Shown here: one piece after another, positions 24,084 to 34,276 of the stretch
Layout: each line of letters starts with the position of its first letter
Position numbering within the stretch: the stretch's first letter is position 1
Assembly (NCBI GenBank): GCA_964023205.1
Contig: OZ026844.1
Coordinates: forward strand, 12,200,790 to 12,264,789
Source: Lutraria lutraria
Taxonomy: Eukaryota; Mollusca; Bivalvia; Venerida; Mactridae
Length of the DNA stretch: 64,000 bases
Direction of reading: 5' to 3'
Notes under the pieces: model-generated
Told to the model about the DNA's origin: nothing
Databases searched by the model: none
Seen by the model: only the letters and a program-made list of their open reading frames with translations
Position numbers and translations under genes: made by a program

Positions 24084-24593
24084 AGGGGCATGCCCAGGAA
24101 CTGCTGTGTCTTTTTTTGTTCACCAAAAATGCGTTTGTCATTTGTAAAACCAATTATTACCGAAAAGTCAAAGAAGAGTGTCGCTCAAAAATGACCCTAT
24201 AACGCGCACATCGGTATTTGTATGTCGGTTTGAATAAAAGGCAGTCTTTTATTGACGATAACGATATATCCGATACGTCTGAGAGTTTAACTGAGCATGT
24301 GCGCTGCCTTTCAAGTGAACATTACATGAGAAATACTTACCATTTCAGTTTGTTGACATTTTTTCCGCGATATATTCGGTTTTGACAGACACCGAAAGGG
24401 TCGAGTTGTGAAAATGACGAATAATTTCTGAGGCCGAAATCGGCAGGTTTTGTCAATCTTGAAATGTGTATTTTGAGTAAACTAGCGGGATGTTTTGTAA
24501 ATATTTTACAGGGCTTTCATTAATTGATTTAGGCATTAAAATGATACCAATTTGATTGTTATTTGAGACGCTTCAGTTCCAGGGCATGCCCCT
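24084..24593. mobile_element. 510-bp MITE with TTAA target duplication
   Basis: The ends are inverted repeats: aggggcatgcccaggaactg on the left, and on the complement of the right end aggggcatgccctggaactg. TTAA flanks both sides (24,080-24,083 and 24,594-24,597). The homologous intron in copy A (about 16,978-16,995) is uninterrupted, giving an empty site. TTAA targeting is typical of piggyBac-type elements. No transposase is encoded, so it is non-autonomous. Confidence 0.85.
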
Positions 24594-24872
24594 TTAATAC
24601 CCTTATTTGAAATAATGGCATTCGAAAACAGCAAATGTGATAGGAAAATGATACCATTAAATGGACTTGAGATGAAATTAATGAACATTTTTTAGATAGA
24701 TAGAAATGTTTAAAATCGGGCGGATTAGAATGTTATCAAAATGGACTGGAGGTGAAATTAATGAAATGATGTAAGATAGATAGAAGAGATTAATGTCGGG
24801 CGGTTTGGAATGTTATCGGTATATTGATAGGATTAACTCATAGAAAGGATAGAATACGATTTGAAAATGAAC

Positions 24873-25346
24873 GGTGCTCGTTCGTTTTTGAGTTATCTGT
24901 CCTTGAATGTGATTTTTTGGCTTATTTTAGGTCATCTCATTTGGCAGATCATTCACAATGAAGGAAAACAATGCCTTATTTATTTTCCTTTTTATGTAGC
25001 CGACTTCTTTTCATGTCATTGTGCAAAATTTCAAAAGTTGGTCAAGAGTGGTTTGTTTATTTTTTCTTCTTCTTTGCCTAGACCAACGCCAGTTTCCTTA
25101 AAAAATGGCCTAATTTTGACGAATTTTCAGCCTTTTAACTTCAACTGAAAAAGAGATAATAAAAATGTTTAATAGAACTGCATGACATTTTGTAGTTTGG
25201 CCAAAAATAAAATGAAAAACATGAACCAAAAGTAAGAATATGGTATTTATCATTTATGTTTGAGTGATCTGTCCCTGAAATGATCTAAAATAAGCCAAAA
25301 AATCCAATTCAAGGGCAGATAACTCAAAAACGAGTACCGCGACACC
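24873..25346. mobile_element. Inverted-repeat element with about 60-bp TIRs
   Basis: The left end includes gtttttgagttatctgtcct and ttttttggcttattttag; the right end is the inverted complement of both blocks with few changes. The element is about 474 bp, has no transposase, and lies where copy M lost its downstream EGF exons, so it may have marked or caused the breakpoint. A 95-residue frame starting at 24,861 is formed by the left TIR and is not a gene. Confidence 0.7.
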
Positions 25347-26469
25347 CATTGTTCCGCTTAAAATGTTTCTATTATCATATGCTGTGATAATGCTAAGTTT
25401 AAAAAAATCTGTCTATACGTTTTCGTTCTGCCTATATGTCTATGTGCAAAAAAACTGAAAACTGTCAGATAATTATGTCCTTTATACGACTGGAAAAAAT
25501 GCATACACTCTCCAACACAATACAAACTTATATACAATGTAGGTAGTTTATTTTAATACAAGTAATTCAGATTGGCAACAACCTACCCGAAAACGTATAT
25601 CCGTCACTGTCAAGCTGGTAACCATGGCGACACGAACATGTAAACGAACCCATTGTGTTTTTACAAATCTGACTACATTTTGCTGCACCAGTCGAACATT
25701 CGTTTATGTCTAAAATATTGGACAGGTCTTCATTTAGGAGAAGTAACCGGTAATTCTATTTCACATAATGTACTAGAAAAACATATAAAGCAAATATGCC
25801 GGTTCTAACCGAATTTTACTTCACAATAGATTAATGTAATCTGATGTACTCTAATTACAAAATAAATGTAGACACTAGTACGAATTTGATTATATCGTAT
25901 AAATAAGTTTTGAGGAAAACTTGTGAAGCCGTATTTAACAAGTTCGTGCTCTATTAATAAAATGAAAATGGATAAGAAAATTGCATAATTTTATCACTGG
26001 AAGTTCAGTAACAGTTTGATGAGTAGACTGTTTTTTATGTAAAAAATGTGACGTACATTAGTTGTATTACATATAATCTAAGCTTATTCAATACCTAAAC
26101 AAGAGAATTTATCTGTAGACAATTTATATCCAGATTTACAGTTGCATGTTTGAGATGCTCTGACTGTCAGACACGTATGTTCACAAGCTCCGTTATTTTC
26201 ACTACAAGACAATCGTTCTATAAAATAAATATTATGCAAATACACGAAACTGCAACACGAAGGGTATTAAGATGTATCATTTCTTTCATTTCGATTGATA
26301 TCCAGATTTAGCTTTTATGAATGAATGATACCTTAAAAGATCTAACTCTATTTTCGTCTTTTGTTTAACATCCTATTCGACAGCTAGTGTCATTTCAAAC
26401 CCGCCCCAGAGAGATGAGAGATAGATACAGGAGAACCGGTCATTTATATCCCTACTTTTTCCGAATAGT

Positions 26470-26560
26470 TTTATCGTGCCCGATATAAATAAAAGCACCG
26501 ATACACATCTTGCCCTTCTCCTGTGATTTTCTAGGCACAGTACTTGGCTCGGAGATTTAA
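26470..26560. repeat. Dispersed repeat with aagcaccgatacac core (copy M)
   Basis: Same family and same intron position as 19,410-19,520, so it predates the A/M duplication. Confidence 0.5.
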
Positions 26561-27452
26561 AATTCAAGTCGGTTGTAGATAAAATTTTAAGCATATTACG
26601 ACTGATTGGAATATACATGTAGTTTGTGTTGGAACGACGGGGTATCTTGTCATGAATATGTTGCTTTATACTTACTGCAACCTTTACCATAACCAGCCGG
26701 TGTATAAGGCAGATGACAATCGGTACACCGGATATTATCAGGACTTCCACCACACGACTGCTTACCACTTTTACAATGTGCAATGTAAATATGACGACAT
26801 TCTACAAAATCTATAAAAAATACTTTTATAATTTACTTCCCTTTAAACAACGAATATTCTACCTCGTAACAAATTATGATATAAAGACCAACTGTAAGCA
26901 TTATCGCTAGGGATCCAAAACATCGCGAAAGAAATTGCCCTTCATTATATAAAATGATATAAACATGTAAATATATCAAAATATTACCTGAGCAACACCT
27001 TCCACTTTTCCAGTGTTTACAAATACAATGTCCATTTATGAACGTTCCTCCATTATAGCAAAATTCATTACATGCTTCGTGATCATATTTTGTATAATTT
27101 CCAAACCATGAATATTTAACTCGCTGGCGCACACCGCCGCCACACGATTGAGTACATGGTTCCAACGAGTGCCAATCGCCATACATGTTAGGGAAAGACC
27201 AACCATCGAAATAGAAAATAAACAACTACAAAAAAGCAGTATACCTCAAAAGTAAAAGGCCTTAAGAGGAACATGGTGTATTTTTTGTTTCTCATAGATA
27301 TGATGTTAAGCCGTTCATATTTTTACTGAGACAAAGACATGTCAATTTCTCTTCTAGTAGTGTTCTTAATCACACATAATGATTATATATATAGTAAAAA
27401 GACCTTCTCCTTTTAAAGGAAAGATACATGTACCTTTATATAATAAAATGTA

Positions 27453-27725
27453 AACAAGAGGGCCATGATGGTCATGTATCGCTCACCTGGACAATGTTTA
27501 CAGGTTGTGTTCCAGTTTAATGCTTATTGGTAGAGGCTATTACAGTTGCAGTAACTGTGATATTCATTTTGGAATCGGGTCAGCAATTTTAAATTCTCCA
27601 TATTGCGATATATGGAAAACTAGCCCCACCCTGTACCAGTCATGCATTTTCAAACCGAAATTATTTCAAGGAATTTGGTAGATGGTCAACGGAGTAATAT
27701 TTGTGTGATATCATTTTGAAACCAG
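27453..27725 (+). mobile_element. Bivalve dispersed repeat, SINE-like
   Basis: It starts aacaagagggccatgatgg, followed by gtatcgctcacctgg, and later has ccccaccctgtaccagtc and ggaatttggtagatggtcaa. I know this series as a common dispersed repeat of bivalve genomes; assignment to a named SINE family is from memory and unverified. It lies in intron 1 of the M fragment, between the TSP1 exon and the Tc1 fragment, and has no counterpart in copy A. Confidence 0.55.
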
Positions 27726-27781
27726 AGCTGTGGAAATGATATATTTATCTCAACTTGATATGAAAATATGTATTCTGGGAA

Positions 27782-27955
27782 AACGCTCCCTGCAGCATAT
27801 CCCAGACGCGTTCGGTGGGATTTAGGTCAGGAGATCGAGCCCATTCGAGCAATAGCTTCCCTTTCAAGGTACTGATTGGTGTCAGTGGCCCTATGAGCAC
27901 GGGCATTAACGTCCATGAAAATGAACTCTGGACCAATAGAACCTGCTATCTATCT
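27782..27955 (-). pseudogene. Tc1/mariner transposase C-terminal fragment
   Basis: On the minus strand one frame reads FMDVNARAHRA, the Tc1 motif around the second catalytic Asp. A neighbouring frame reads LEWARSPDLNPTERVWDML, the motif carrying the last catalytic acid. A frameshift separates them and nothing else of the transposase is present, so it is inactive. Copies A (about 21,450) and B (about 60,150) have uninterrupted sequence at this site. Confidence 0.8.
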
Positions 27956-28398
27956 ATGAAAACTGACAGTAAAAGTTTATTCCAGCTGTTTGGAATGATA
28001 GATGAAATATCTGTAAATCTTAATAATACATGTACGTTAATTTAGTTGTATTCAAATGAAATAAATTGTAAAACTAAAATGAAATGATCTGTAAGATAGC
28101 TAGTGTACGGACACTGGACAGTCGTATCGTTCAAAATTGTCTTAACAAAAGTATTCATAATGTTATTAAATCAAATGACTTACTATAATTGTAATACTAA
28201 ATAACTAACACACATGAGTCGAAGCCTGTAAAAGTACAAATATGATGGACAACAACATTTGTCTACGAAAAAAGCACAAAATACGAGAATTTACCCAAAA
28301 CATTTTTCATTTTTATTGCTAAAGCAAATTAAGATTAATTTAAACGACATCTCATGAATCAACTGAGCGTTTACATTATTGTGTGCATTACAAAATGT

Positions 28399-28404
<6 letters not shown>

Positions 28405-28430
<26 letters not shown>

Positions 28431-28431
28431 A
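28405..28431. repeat. (TA)n microsatellite
   Basis: A pure TA run of about 27 bases next to the conserved 5' flank of copy M. The same place in copies A and B has only a few TA units, so it expanded after duplication. Confidence 0.85.
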
Positions 28432-28834
28432 CATAGTACTTATAAGTCTATCAGGAATATCAATTCTGTTATCTTACCTGCTTCGAGCACGTTACAGATT
28501 ACGTCAAACCTGTATAATAAATCGGATGTAAGCCAGAAAAAAAACAAGATATACAAGTATAAAACCAATTGAATTTACAAATATTTAAAATATATCAGCA
28601 AACGTTTATGTTTTATGTATAAAATATTTTACCCATACTTCGCTAGCTCTGTTGTAGATAGATAGTTGCTATGAGACCCGCATGCAAAACATGGCGGTGA
28701 AGTCAGTATGTATGATAATTATTTTGTAATTGTATTACAAAAGTAAGTATTGATTGCCCATGGAATAAGATCAAAGTAATTTATCTAAGTTGTTTTAATG
28801 TAGTACAATTGTGTAGATAATTATTACGGTCACA

Positions 28835-28986
28835 GGGGGCTAGCACGATGCAGGGATAGTATATAATGGTAATGGTGCTCAACACGGACCAAAAATACGT
28901 TTATCATACATGTATATATATACTTTATACTCATCCTAGGCCTTAATAGCCATTATATACTATCCCTGCATCGTACTAGTCCCCTA
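28835..28986. mobile_element. Foldback MITE at the edge of copy M
   Basis: The left arm contains acgatgcagggatagtatat and the right arm is its inverted complement, with arms of about 38 bases around a loop of about 70. Similarity between copy M and the 5' flanks of A and B ends exactly here (after ttacggt), so the element marks the M/spacer border. Confidence 0.7.
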
Positions 28987-30231
28987 TCAGTTAACAGTAA
29001 GAAACAGTTAGACATATGTAGCTAGTTAAACAAGTAGACATGATTTTGGAAAATACCTGTTGGTTTAATCAGGGATGCTATATTAATTACTATAGCATCT
29101 CAGGTTTAATAAAGGCTTATGTGCCTGTAGTATACATACATGTACATATACTGTATATATCAATTACGAATACCTACGACATATCTAACAACAGATCTTA
29201 ACAAATTTAATCTTATACGGTCATACTTCTCACTTCAATGGCACTTTTCATGACGCACGTGTTAACTTTTGCTTAATAACATCAAGGACTTATATGTATG
29301 TATTTAAGTCCTTGGTAATATATAGATTGATGAAGTACTATTATTTACAAGTTTGCCTTTTGTCCTGCTAGTATGTGTTAGCCTTTTCACTGATTCCTCT
29401 TTGGGCCACAATTGAGCGATCATCAGCCTTAACTTGTTTCTTCCTTCTGCCTGTATTGGATGAAAAACATAATTAACATAATTTGAAAAACGAAATATAG
29501 ATATAGAAGCTATATACACAGATCATGAGCGAAAGATTTGATAAATAAGTAACTAAATCATGTAAGGTTGATTGCAAATATTGCAACAACATGATGGTTA
29601 ATATATTGTATTAAATTCTTGTGTCATCTTAAGTCTATTTCAGTATTCTAAGTCAAAAAATCACGATACCTTTTCATTTCTTTAAACGGATTTTACTGTC
29701 TTACACATATGTTGCATGATTGCTTAGATCGCATAGAATTTGCAAAGACCTTGCAGCTACCATATAGCTCTAATAAATGTCATATTAATTACAGTCTTCA
29801 GTTTCTCCTTTTCTCTTCTCGTCTTACTCTTTTTCTCTTTTACTTTTATTCCTCCATTTTCTGAAGAGTTATATGCAAGTATACAACAATATACAAGGAA
29901 ACACAATAAAGCATATGAAAACAAATGACAAATAGAATGGCATAATAATCTTAATAGACAATTACGCAAGGATTCACGTCTAAATATAATTAGACAACCA
30001 CACAAGCAAGCATACATGCACACACATCTAAACACATTCATGCATAAGCATTATTTACACCCATCCACATATACATCCAAATCGTACACACAAACTTACA
30101 CACGTACATAAATTCATGTTTACTCATATCTACATAGCAATTTCCACCATCAGAAAGTTACCTAGACAACGAAACAAAATAGCTAGATAATCAAGGATGG
30201 AAGTTGCTAATACATGTATGTAATTAATAAT
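28987..30231. other. Spacer without confident genes
   Basis: AT-rich sequence. The only coding-like features are the possible terminal exon at 29,368-29,450 and a Lys/Arg-rich minus-strand stretch near 29,780-29,870 (VKEKKSKTRREKEKLK) following a possible acceptor. Neither is supported by a recognisable family. Confidence 0.4.
29368..29450 (-). CDS. Possible terminal coding exon
   Basis: After a plausible acceptor (ttcatccaatacag at 29,450) one frame reads RRKKQVKADDRSIVAQRGI and ends EKANTY before TAG at 29,368. It looks like the C-terminal tail of a larger protein, but no upstream exon can be joined with confidence. It may be part of another gene or an old retrocopy. Confidence 0.2.
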
Positions 30232-30232
30232 A

Positions 30233-30415
30233 CAGTACAACCTCTCTAGAGCAACAACCCACGGAAAGCACAAATTCTAGCTATTGTACAGAGGTTTTGC
30301 TCTGTAAAAGTAGAACTTGAAGCAAATGGCCATTTCTGAAGTGAAATGATTAATGATTATGTCGCTTAAGACAGGATGTTGCTCTATGAAGGGCCACTAT
30401 GGAGAGATTGTACTG
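30233..30415. mobile_element. Pogo/Tigger-like MITE
   Basis: A 183-bp element flanked by TA on both sides, with inverted ends beginning cagtacaacctctct and, on the complement of the right end, cagtacaatctctcc. CAGT ends with a TA duplication are typical of pogo/Tigger. It is related to the elements at 3377 and 39,713. Confidence 0.75.
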
Positions 30416-30682
30416 TACTTATCACTTACCGATAAGAGTAAAATAATACATGAAACTGATATTAATTATCCAACGAAGAAACACATAAGTATATAATATA
30501 CAACTGTCACATACAATATACATATTAACATGCAAATCACACAATATGTATAGGTTTAATACATTTCACAGCATACCATAATGCCATACATATTACAAAC
30601 ACTAGTATTTCAATAGATATAATAAACACGTGTATAAACAACTGAACGATATGTGTGCCTGCTGTATCATTGACTTCGATCA

Positions 30683-31162
30683 TTACAATAATTTTATTGA
30701 CAGTGATGTTAACGGGAACCATTTAAAGGTATCTCCATCAATAACAGTAGCTAGCTTTAACAAATGCTCGGATTGTTTGAAAGGGGACAGCACAATAAAC
30801 TCCATATATGCCCTATACCCGAATTCACAAATGAGCTTATCCCACACTTGCTCTCGTATTGACACATTTTTCTCGCAGAAACTGATCAAGTGTACAATAA
30901 TACTTTCAGTTGCACAATCGCACTTTTTAAATATGCATATAAAGTTCTTCGAAACGAAGCGCACAATCAGCGACATAATTTTAAGACATACGGGAGATAA
31001 CCGGGGATTATGTCTTGATAATGACCACAATGTACACGGTTGGTCTCCTCTTAGAATTGGTTGAAGAAATGGCCACTTAGTTATAACATCATTCAGCATT
31101 TCAGTTAGCTGTTTTGATAAAACATTGTCACGTTTTCTTCTAAAGCCACATAACTGTTGCAA
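30683..31162 (-). pseudogene. Putative non-LTR retrotransposon ORF2 C-terminal fragment
   Basis: A 159-residue frame has the flavour of the region after reverse transcriptase in bivalve LINEs: LWSLSRHNP, then CDCATESIIVHLISFC, then REQVWDKLICEFG and FKQSEHLLKL. This C-x-C ... H ... C pattern followed by R-x-x-x-W-D is common there, but the match is from memory. No reverse transcriptase core is present. Its first codons overlap the left arm of the inverted repeat at 31,131. Confidence 0.4.
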
Positions 31163-31384
31163 CTCCTTACATAAAGGGCTACCTCCGGTTTAGAATTTTG
31201 TCCCTAAAGGCCCCCTACCGTTTTCTAAAATTTTCTTGTGAAAATAACGTTCATTTTCATAACACTGACAAACGGTTTGGACAAGAAAAGCAAAAAGTAG
31301 AGGGCCTACATTGACATAAATCTGAACCTGAGGTAGCCCTTTATGTAAGGAGTTGCAATAGTTACGTGGCTTTAGAAGAAAACG
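31131..31384. mobile_element. Inverted-repeat element with about 60-bp arms
   Basis: The left arm (31,131-31,194) contains cttctaaagccac and actccttacataaagggcta. The right arm (31,325-31,384) is its inverted complement at over 85% identity. The inner 130 bases are unrelated to anything else here. It has no coding capacity. Confidence 0.7.
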
Positions 31385-31639
31385 AAAAATAATGCACTAA
31401 CGTGATGTTTTCCTATAGTTTAATTGACAGAAAACGCTCTTGTAACGATAACATTATGACGTCACTAGGTCACGTGGATTCCCAACACTGCTACATGTTA
31501 GCTGGCATGTGTCATAACGAGAGCAGAACACAATTATAAGATATGCATAGCTGCACATTATGTTTCATGATCTAGCTACTGTCACTTCAATTCGGCTAGG
31601 AATATATTAGGTGGTGTTCTTTTATGTCCAGACATATAC
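31385..31639. other. Spacer, nothing recognised
   Basis: AT-rich sequence between two inverted-repeat elements. No exon, repeat or regulatory signal is supported. Confidence 0.4.
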
Positions 31640-31764
31640 CACAGGAGCCTGTTATTCAATCAAAAAAAAATATACTTAATAAAAAATTACCTACGTATAG
31701 AAAAAATTATAGGTAATTCTTTATTGAGTATAATTTTTTTTGGAATGAATAACAGGCTCCTGTG
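31640..31764. mobile_element. Palindromic MITE
   Basis: Almost the whole 125 bases fold back on themselves. Arms start cacaggagcctgttattca and continue through an A-rich tract to aattacct. A 69-residue minus-strand frame ending here is incidental. Confidence 0.75.
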
Positions 31765-32029
31765 CATTTACTATACATGTAAAGGCCTAGTATACGTCTT
31801 TGTCGTATCACTGCGTATTCTTTTAAGACAGTTGGTAATATCCGGAATCGTATAGGCCTATCTGTTATATAAAATCTGCCAATGGCGCTGAGAACTATCG
31901 TTACTGACAAAAGCACATGAATGATATAGAATTTAATGGGGCTGTTCAGCTACTTCATTTATAACAGACCTATATAGTAGCCTCCAGAAAAAGCCACGGG
32001 CATCTTTTATTCTAAAGTTCGGTCCGTTG

Positions 32030-32829
32030 AAACACCCCAATACACCCCAATAACGCTGAAACACCCAAATACACCCCAATAACTCTTAAATCACACAAAT
32101 ACAACTCAATAATAATCAAATTAAACTTTTATAGAATGAAATAATGTATCTAAAAACAAACGTAATCCTATTTTATGCAAGAAAAATATGAATTAAGATT
32201 TATAAGTTTGATATTTGTGGCTTAATTACTGTATGCCCCATATTCGTGAATATGAACAAACGTTCACCAATAGTAACCATATTTTCCTTATCTTTGAGAA
32301 TTTTCCATTTTTTTCTAAACTAGTGATCAAGATTTAAGAACATAAAATGATACTGATTACAAAAACGTTGATTTTTGTTCAGTTATCATATACACCCCAA
32401 TAACTCTTAAAACACCCCAATACACCACAATAACTCTAAAAACACCAGTGACCACCAAACTCAATACACCCCGATAACACTTAACCCATTACACACAAAA
32501 TACCTATTTCAATGTTTTATTTTCAACCAAATAATCATTCTAAACGTTCAGTACACATCCTTCGTCTATTTGTTTACATTCATTTTGTATTTATGAGTAT
32601 TTGATATAAAAATTAATTGATGGTTGATACTGAATTTCTGTATGCACGCATTCATATAACATCTCAAACTTAACAATTTTATTTCACATCTTATCTTGCG
32701 TAAAATATTTTTAGAATCTGCATTTGTTTTTATATATACAAACTGTATATAGTTTCATCAAATATAAAGTTGAATTTTATTATTATTGAGTTGTATTTGG
32801 GTGATTTGAGAGTTATTGGGGTGTTTCAC
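32030..32829. mobile_element. Foldback element with subterminal caccccaataa repeats
   Basis: The motif acaccccaata occurs repeatedly near 32,031-32,090 and again at 32,390-32,470. The right end (about 32,780-32,829) is the inverted complement of about 32,065-32,130 (caaatacaactcaataataa). It is a roughly 800-bp non-coding element with long imperfect inverted ends, probably a non-autonomous DNA transposon. Confidence 0.6.
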
Positions 32830-33430
32830 TATCCAGGGTATTTTTAGTGACTACTGAAAAGATATGGCTGACAAGGTGCTCTTTCCGATACATTTACTAC
32901 TTAGGGTTTGTTGTAACATCAACTGTTCAAAATGGTAGGAGTATATTTTTTTATATTTTTCTCAACATTGTGAAGTAAAAACTTTATATTTGTTTGTATC
33001 AACGTCAAACATCGTCTAGAAACAATAATATCATTTATTGGATGCTGGAATGCAGTCATTTGAATGAACTAAATGTGTTATATTTGATGTATAGTAAGTG
33101 ACATAAGTCAGATAAGTGACATATTTCGGATATTAACTTAAAATGTCTTTGGACAAGGACTTATATACATATTTGGATAAGCGCACTTGTCTCATTTTTC
33201 TGAGTACGACATTTTCTGTATAAGATAATCACATTACTAAAAACAAACATTTATTACAATAAGTTCCAAATGTGTTTTCCATTCAATATAGAAGTGATTA
33301 ACTTTATTTATATAATTTCTGTCGTTTGAGTTTACGAATTAGACGGAAATTGATTTCCCATGGTTCATAAAGCTCCGATAGGTGTCGCTAGTGTTGAAAT
33401 TCAGAAAATTTCGTGCGTTTATAGTCAAGG
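32830..33430. other. Spacer, nothing recognised
   Basis: AT-rich sequence with no supported exon or repeat. Confidence 0.4.
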
Positions 33431-33439
33431 TATAAATCC

Positions 33440-34276
33440 ATTCAGCCTAGGGTAACTGACTGGTAAAGACGTTTAAATTTGACAAACCGGTTATTACATG
33501 TACTAGTTCACAGTCATGTAGTATAGTGTCACACGTGGACGACTTAGATTTACACAACATTGATAATGGACACATGCGGGAATTAGAAAAACGGAAAAGA
33601 AAGACATTAAATGGGCGTTTGCGGAAAACCGAATATGACACGAGTTTCGTATATCGAAGGCTTTTGTAGAGCCCGTAAGAAAAAGAAGCTCATGGTCGTG
33701 TCAAGACGTGGTCATTGGAACTGGAAACATGTATAGCGGGAGAATACAGAAGTTGGGAAACACACGAGGTTGAACCCCTACGCCTATGGACAGACGAAAC
33801 ACCTTAGATGCGACATTATTTAAACAGAGACAGTAAACCTGATATACCTGTAAAGAAGTGAGAACGTCCCAGTTCCAAGTGGAATACACACAGATTATCC
33901 AGATGACTTTTAGAGATGAGTATTTAGATTATTCTTATTTTAGAAATGACAATTTCGATAATGATAGATTTACTGATAACTATTTTGTTTACGAACAGGT
34001 CTGGAAGACACCATTGTAAAATAGATTACCAGAAATTTGGAATAAGAAAGTCAATTTATTTAGATACAACTAAAATGTTTACTTCTACTCATGGTGGTTA
34101 ATCAGTCATCAGTATCCATAAGTATAAACTGTTAAAAAAACAACGCTTGTTTTTAGATTTATGTTTTGGGATTGCATGTTCCTGTAATAATAAGAGTATG
34201 TATAGAACGAAATCGAACAAGATTTGTTGGATTCATTCTGACTTATCCCTGAAATTGATAAACAATTTAGGTTCCT
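33440..34276 (+). pseudogene. Possible 5' part of a decayed DIRS-like element
   Basis: Short plus-strand open stretches have a coding look, for example HMRELEKRKRKTLNGRLRK near 33,570-33,630 and FRDEYLDYSYFRNDNFDND near 33,910-33,965, separated by stops. Just before 34,277 broken frames lead into the reverse transcriptase remnant. Assignment to the same element rests on position and strand only. Confidence 0.3.

Larger units (their letters stand above)
25587..28258 (-). pseudogene. Receptor copy M: 5' fragment (signal peptide, TSP1, Cys-rich, two EGFs)
   Basis: Exons: 28210-28258 ([16 protein letters not shown]), 26988-27206 (TSP1 and EGF-like tail), 26676-26801 (Cys-rich), 26095-26217 (EGF) and 25587-25709 (EGF). 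All five frames are open and the same length as in copy A. The TSP1 exon has lost its acceptor: the AG of copy A is CG here (ttctatttcg). The last EGF has Phe for its sixth cysteine (GYTFSG). No later exons follow in M. All modules are phase 1, so the last donor (gtaggt) could in principle splice in frame to the TSP1 exon of copy A at 20,389. More likely a decaying fragment. Confidence 0.75.
23990..28830. repeat. Partial duplication, copy M
   Basis: From high to low coordinates it matches the receptor 5' flank and signal-peptide exon (28,830-28,210), the TSP1, Cys-rich and two EGF exons (27,206-25,587), and then intron sequence equivalent to 16,870-17,250 (24,850-23,990). The exons equivalent to 18,035 and 17,371 are missing. 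It has its own insertions: a TTAA MITE, a long-TIR element, a bivalve repeat and a Tc1 fragment. Confidence 0.8.

Noticed and set aside
24861..25148. 95-residue plus-strand frame starting MKMNGARSFLSYLS
   Set aside because: It is the left TIR and interior of an inverted-repeat element; the hydrophobic look comes from T-rich sequence.
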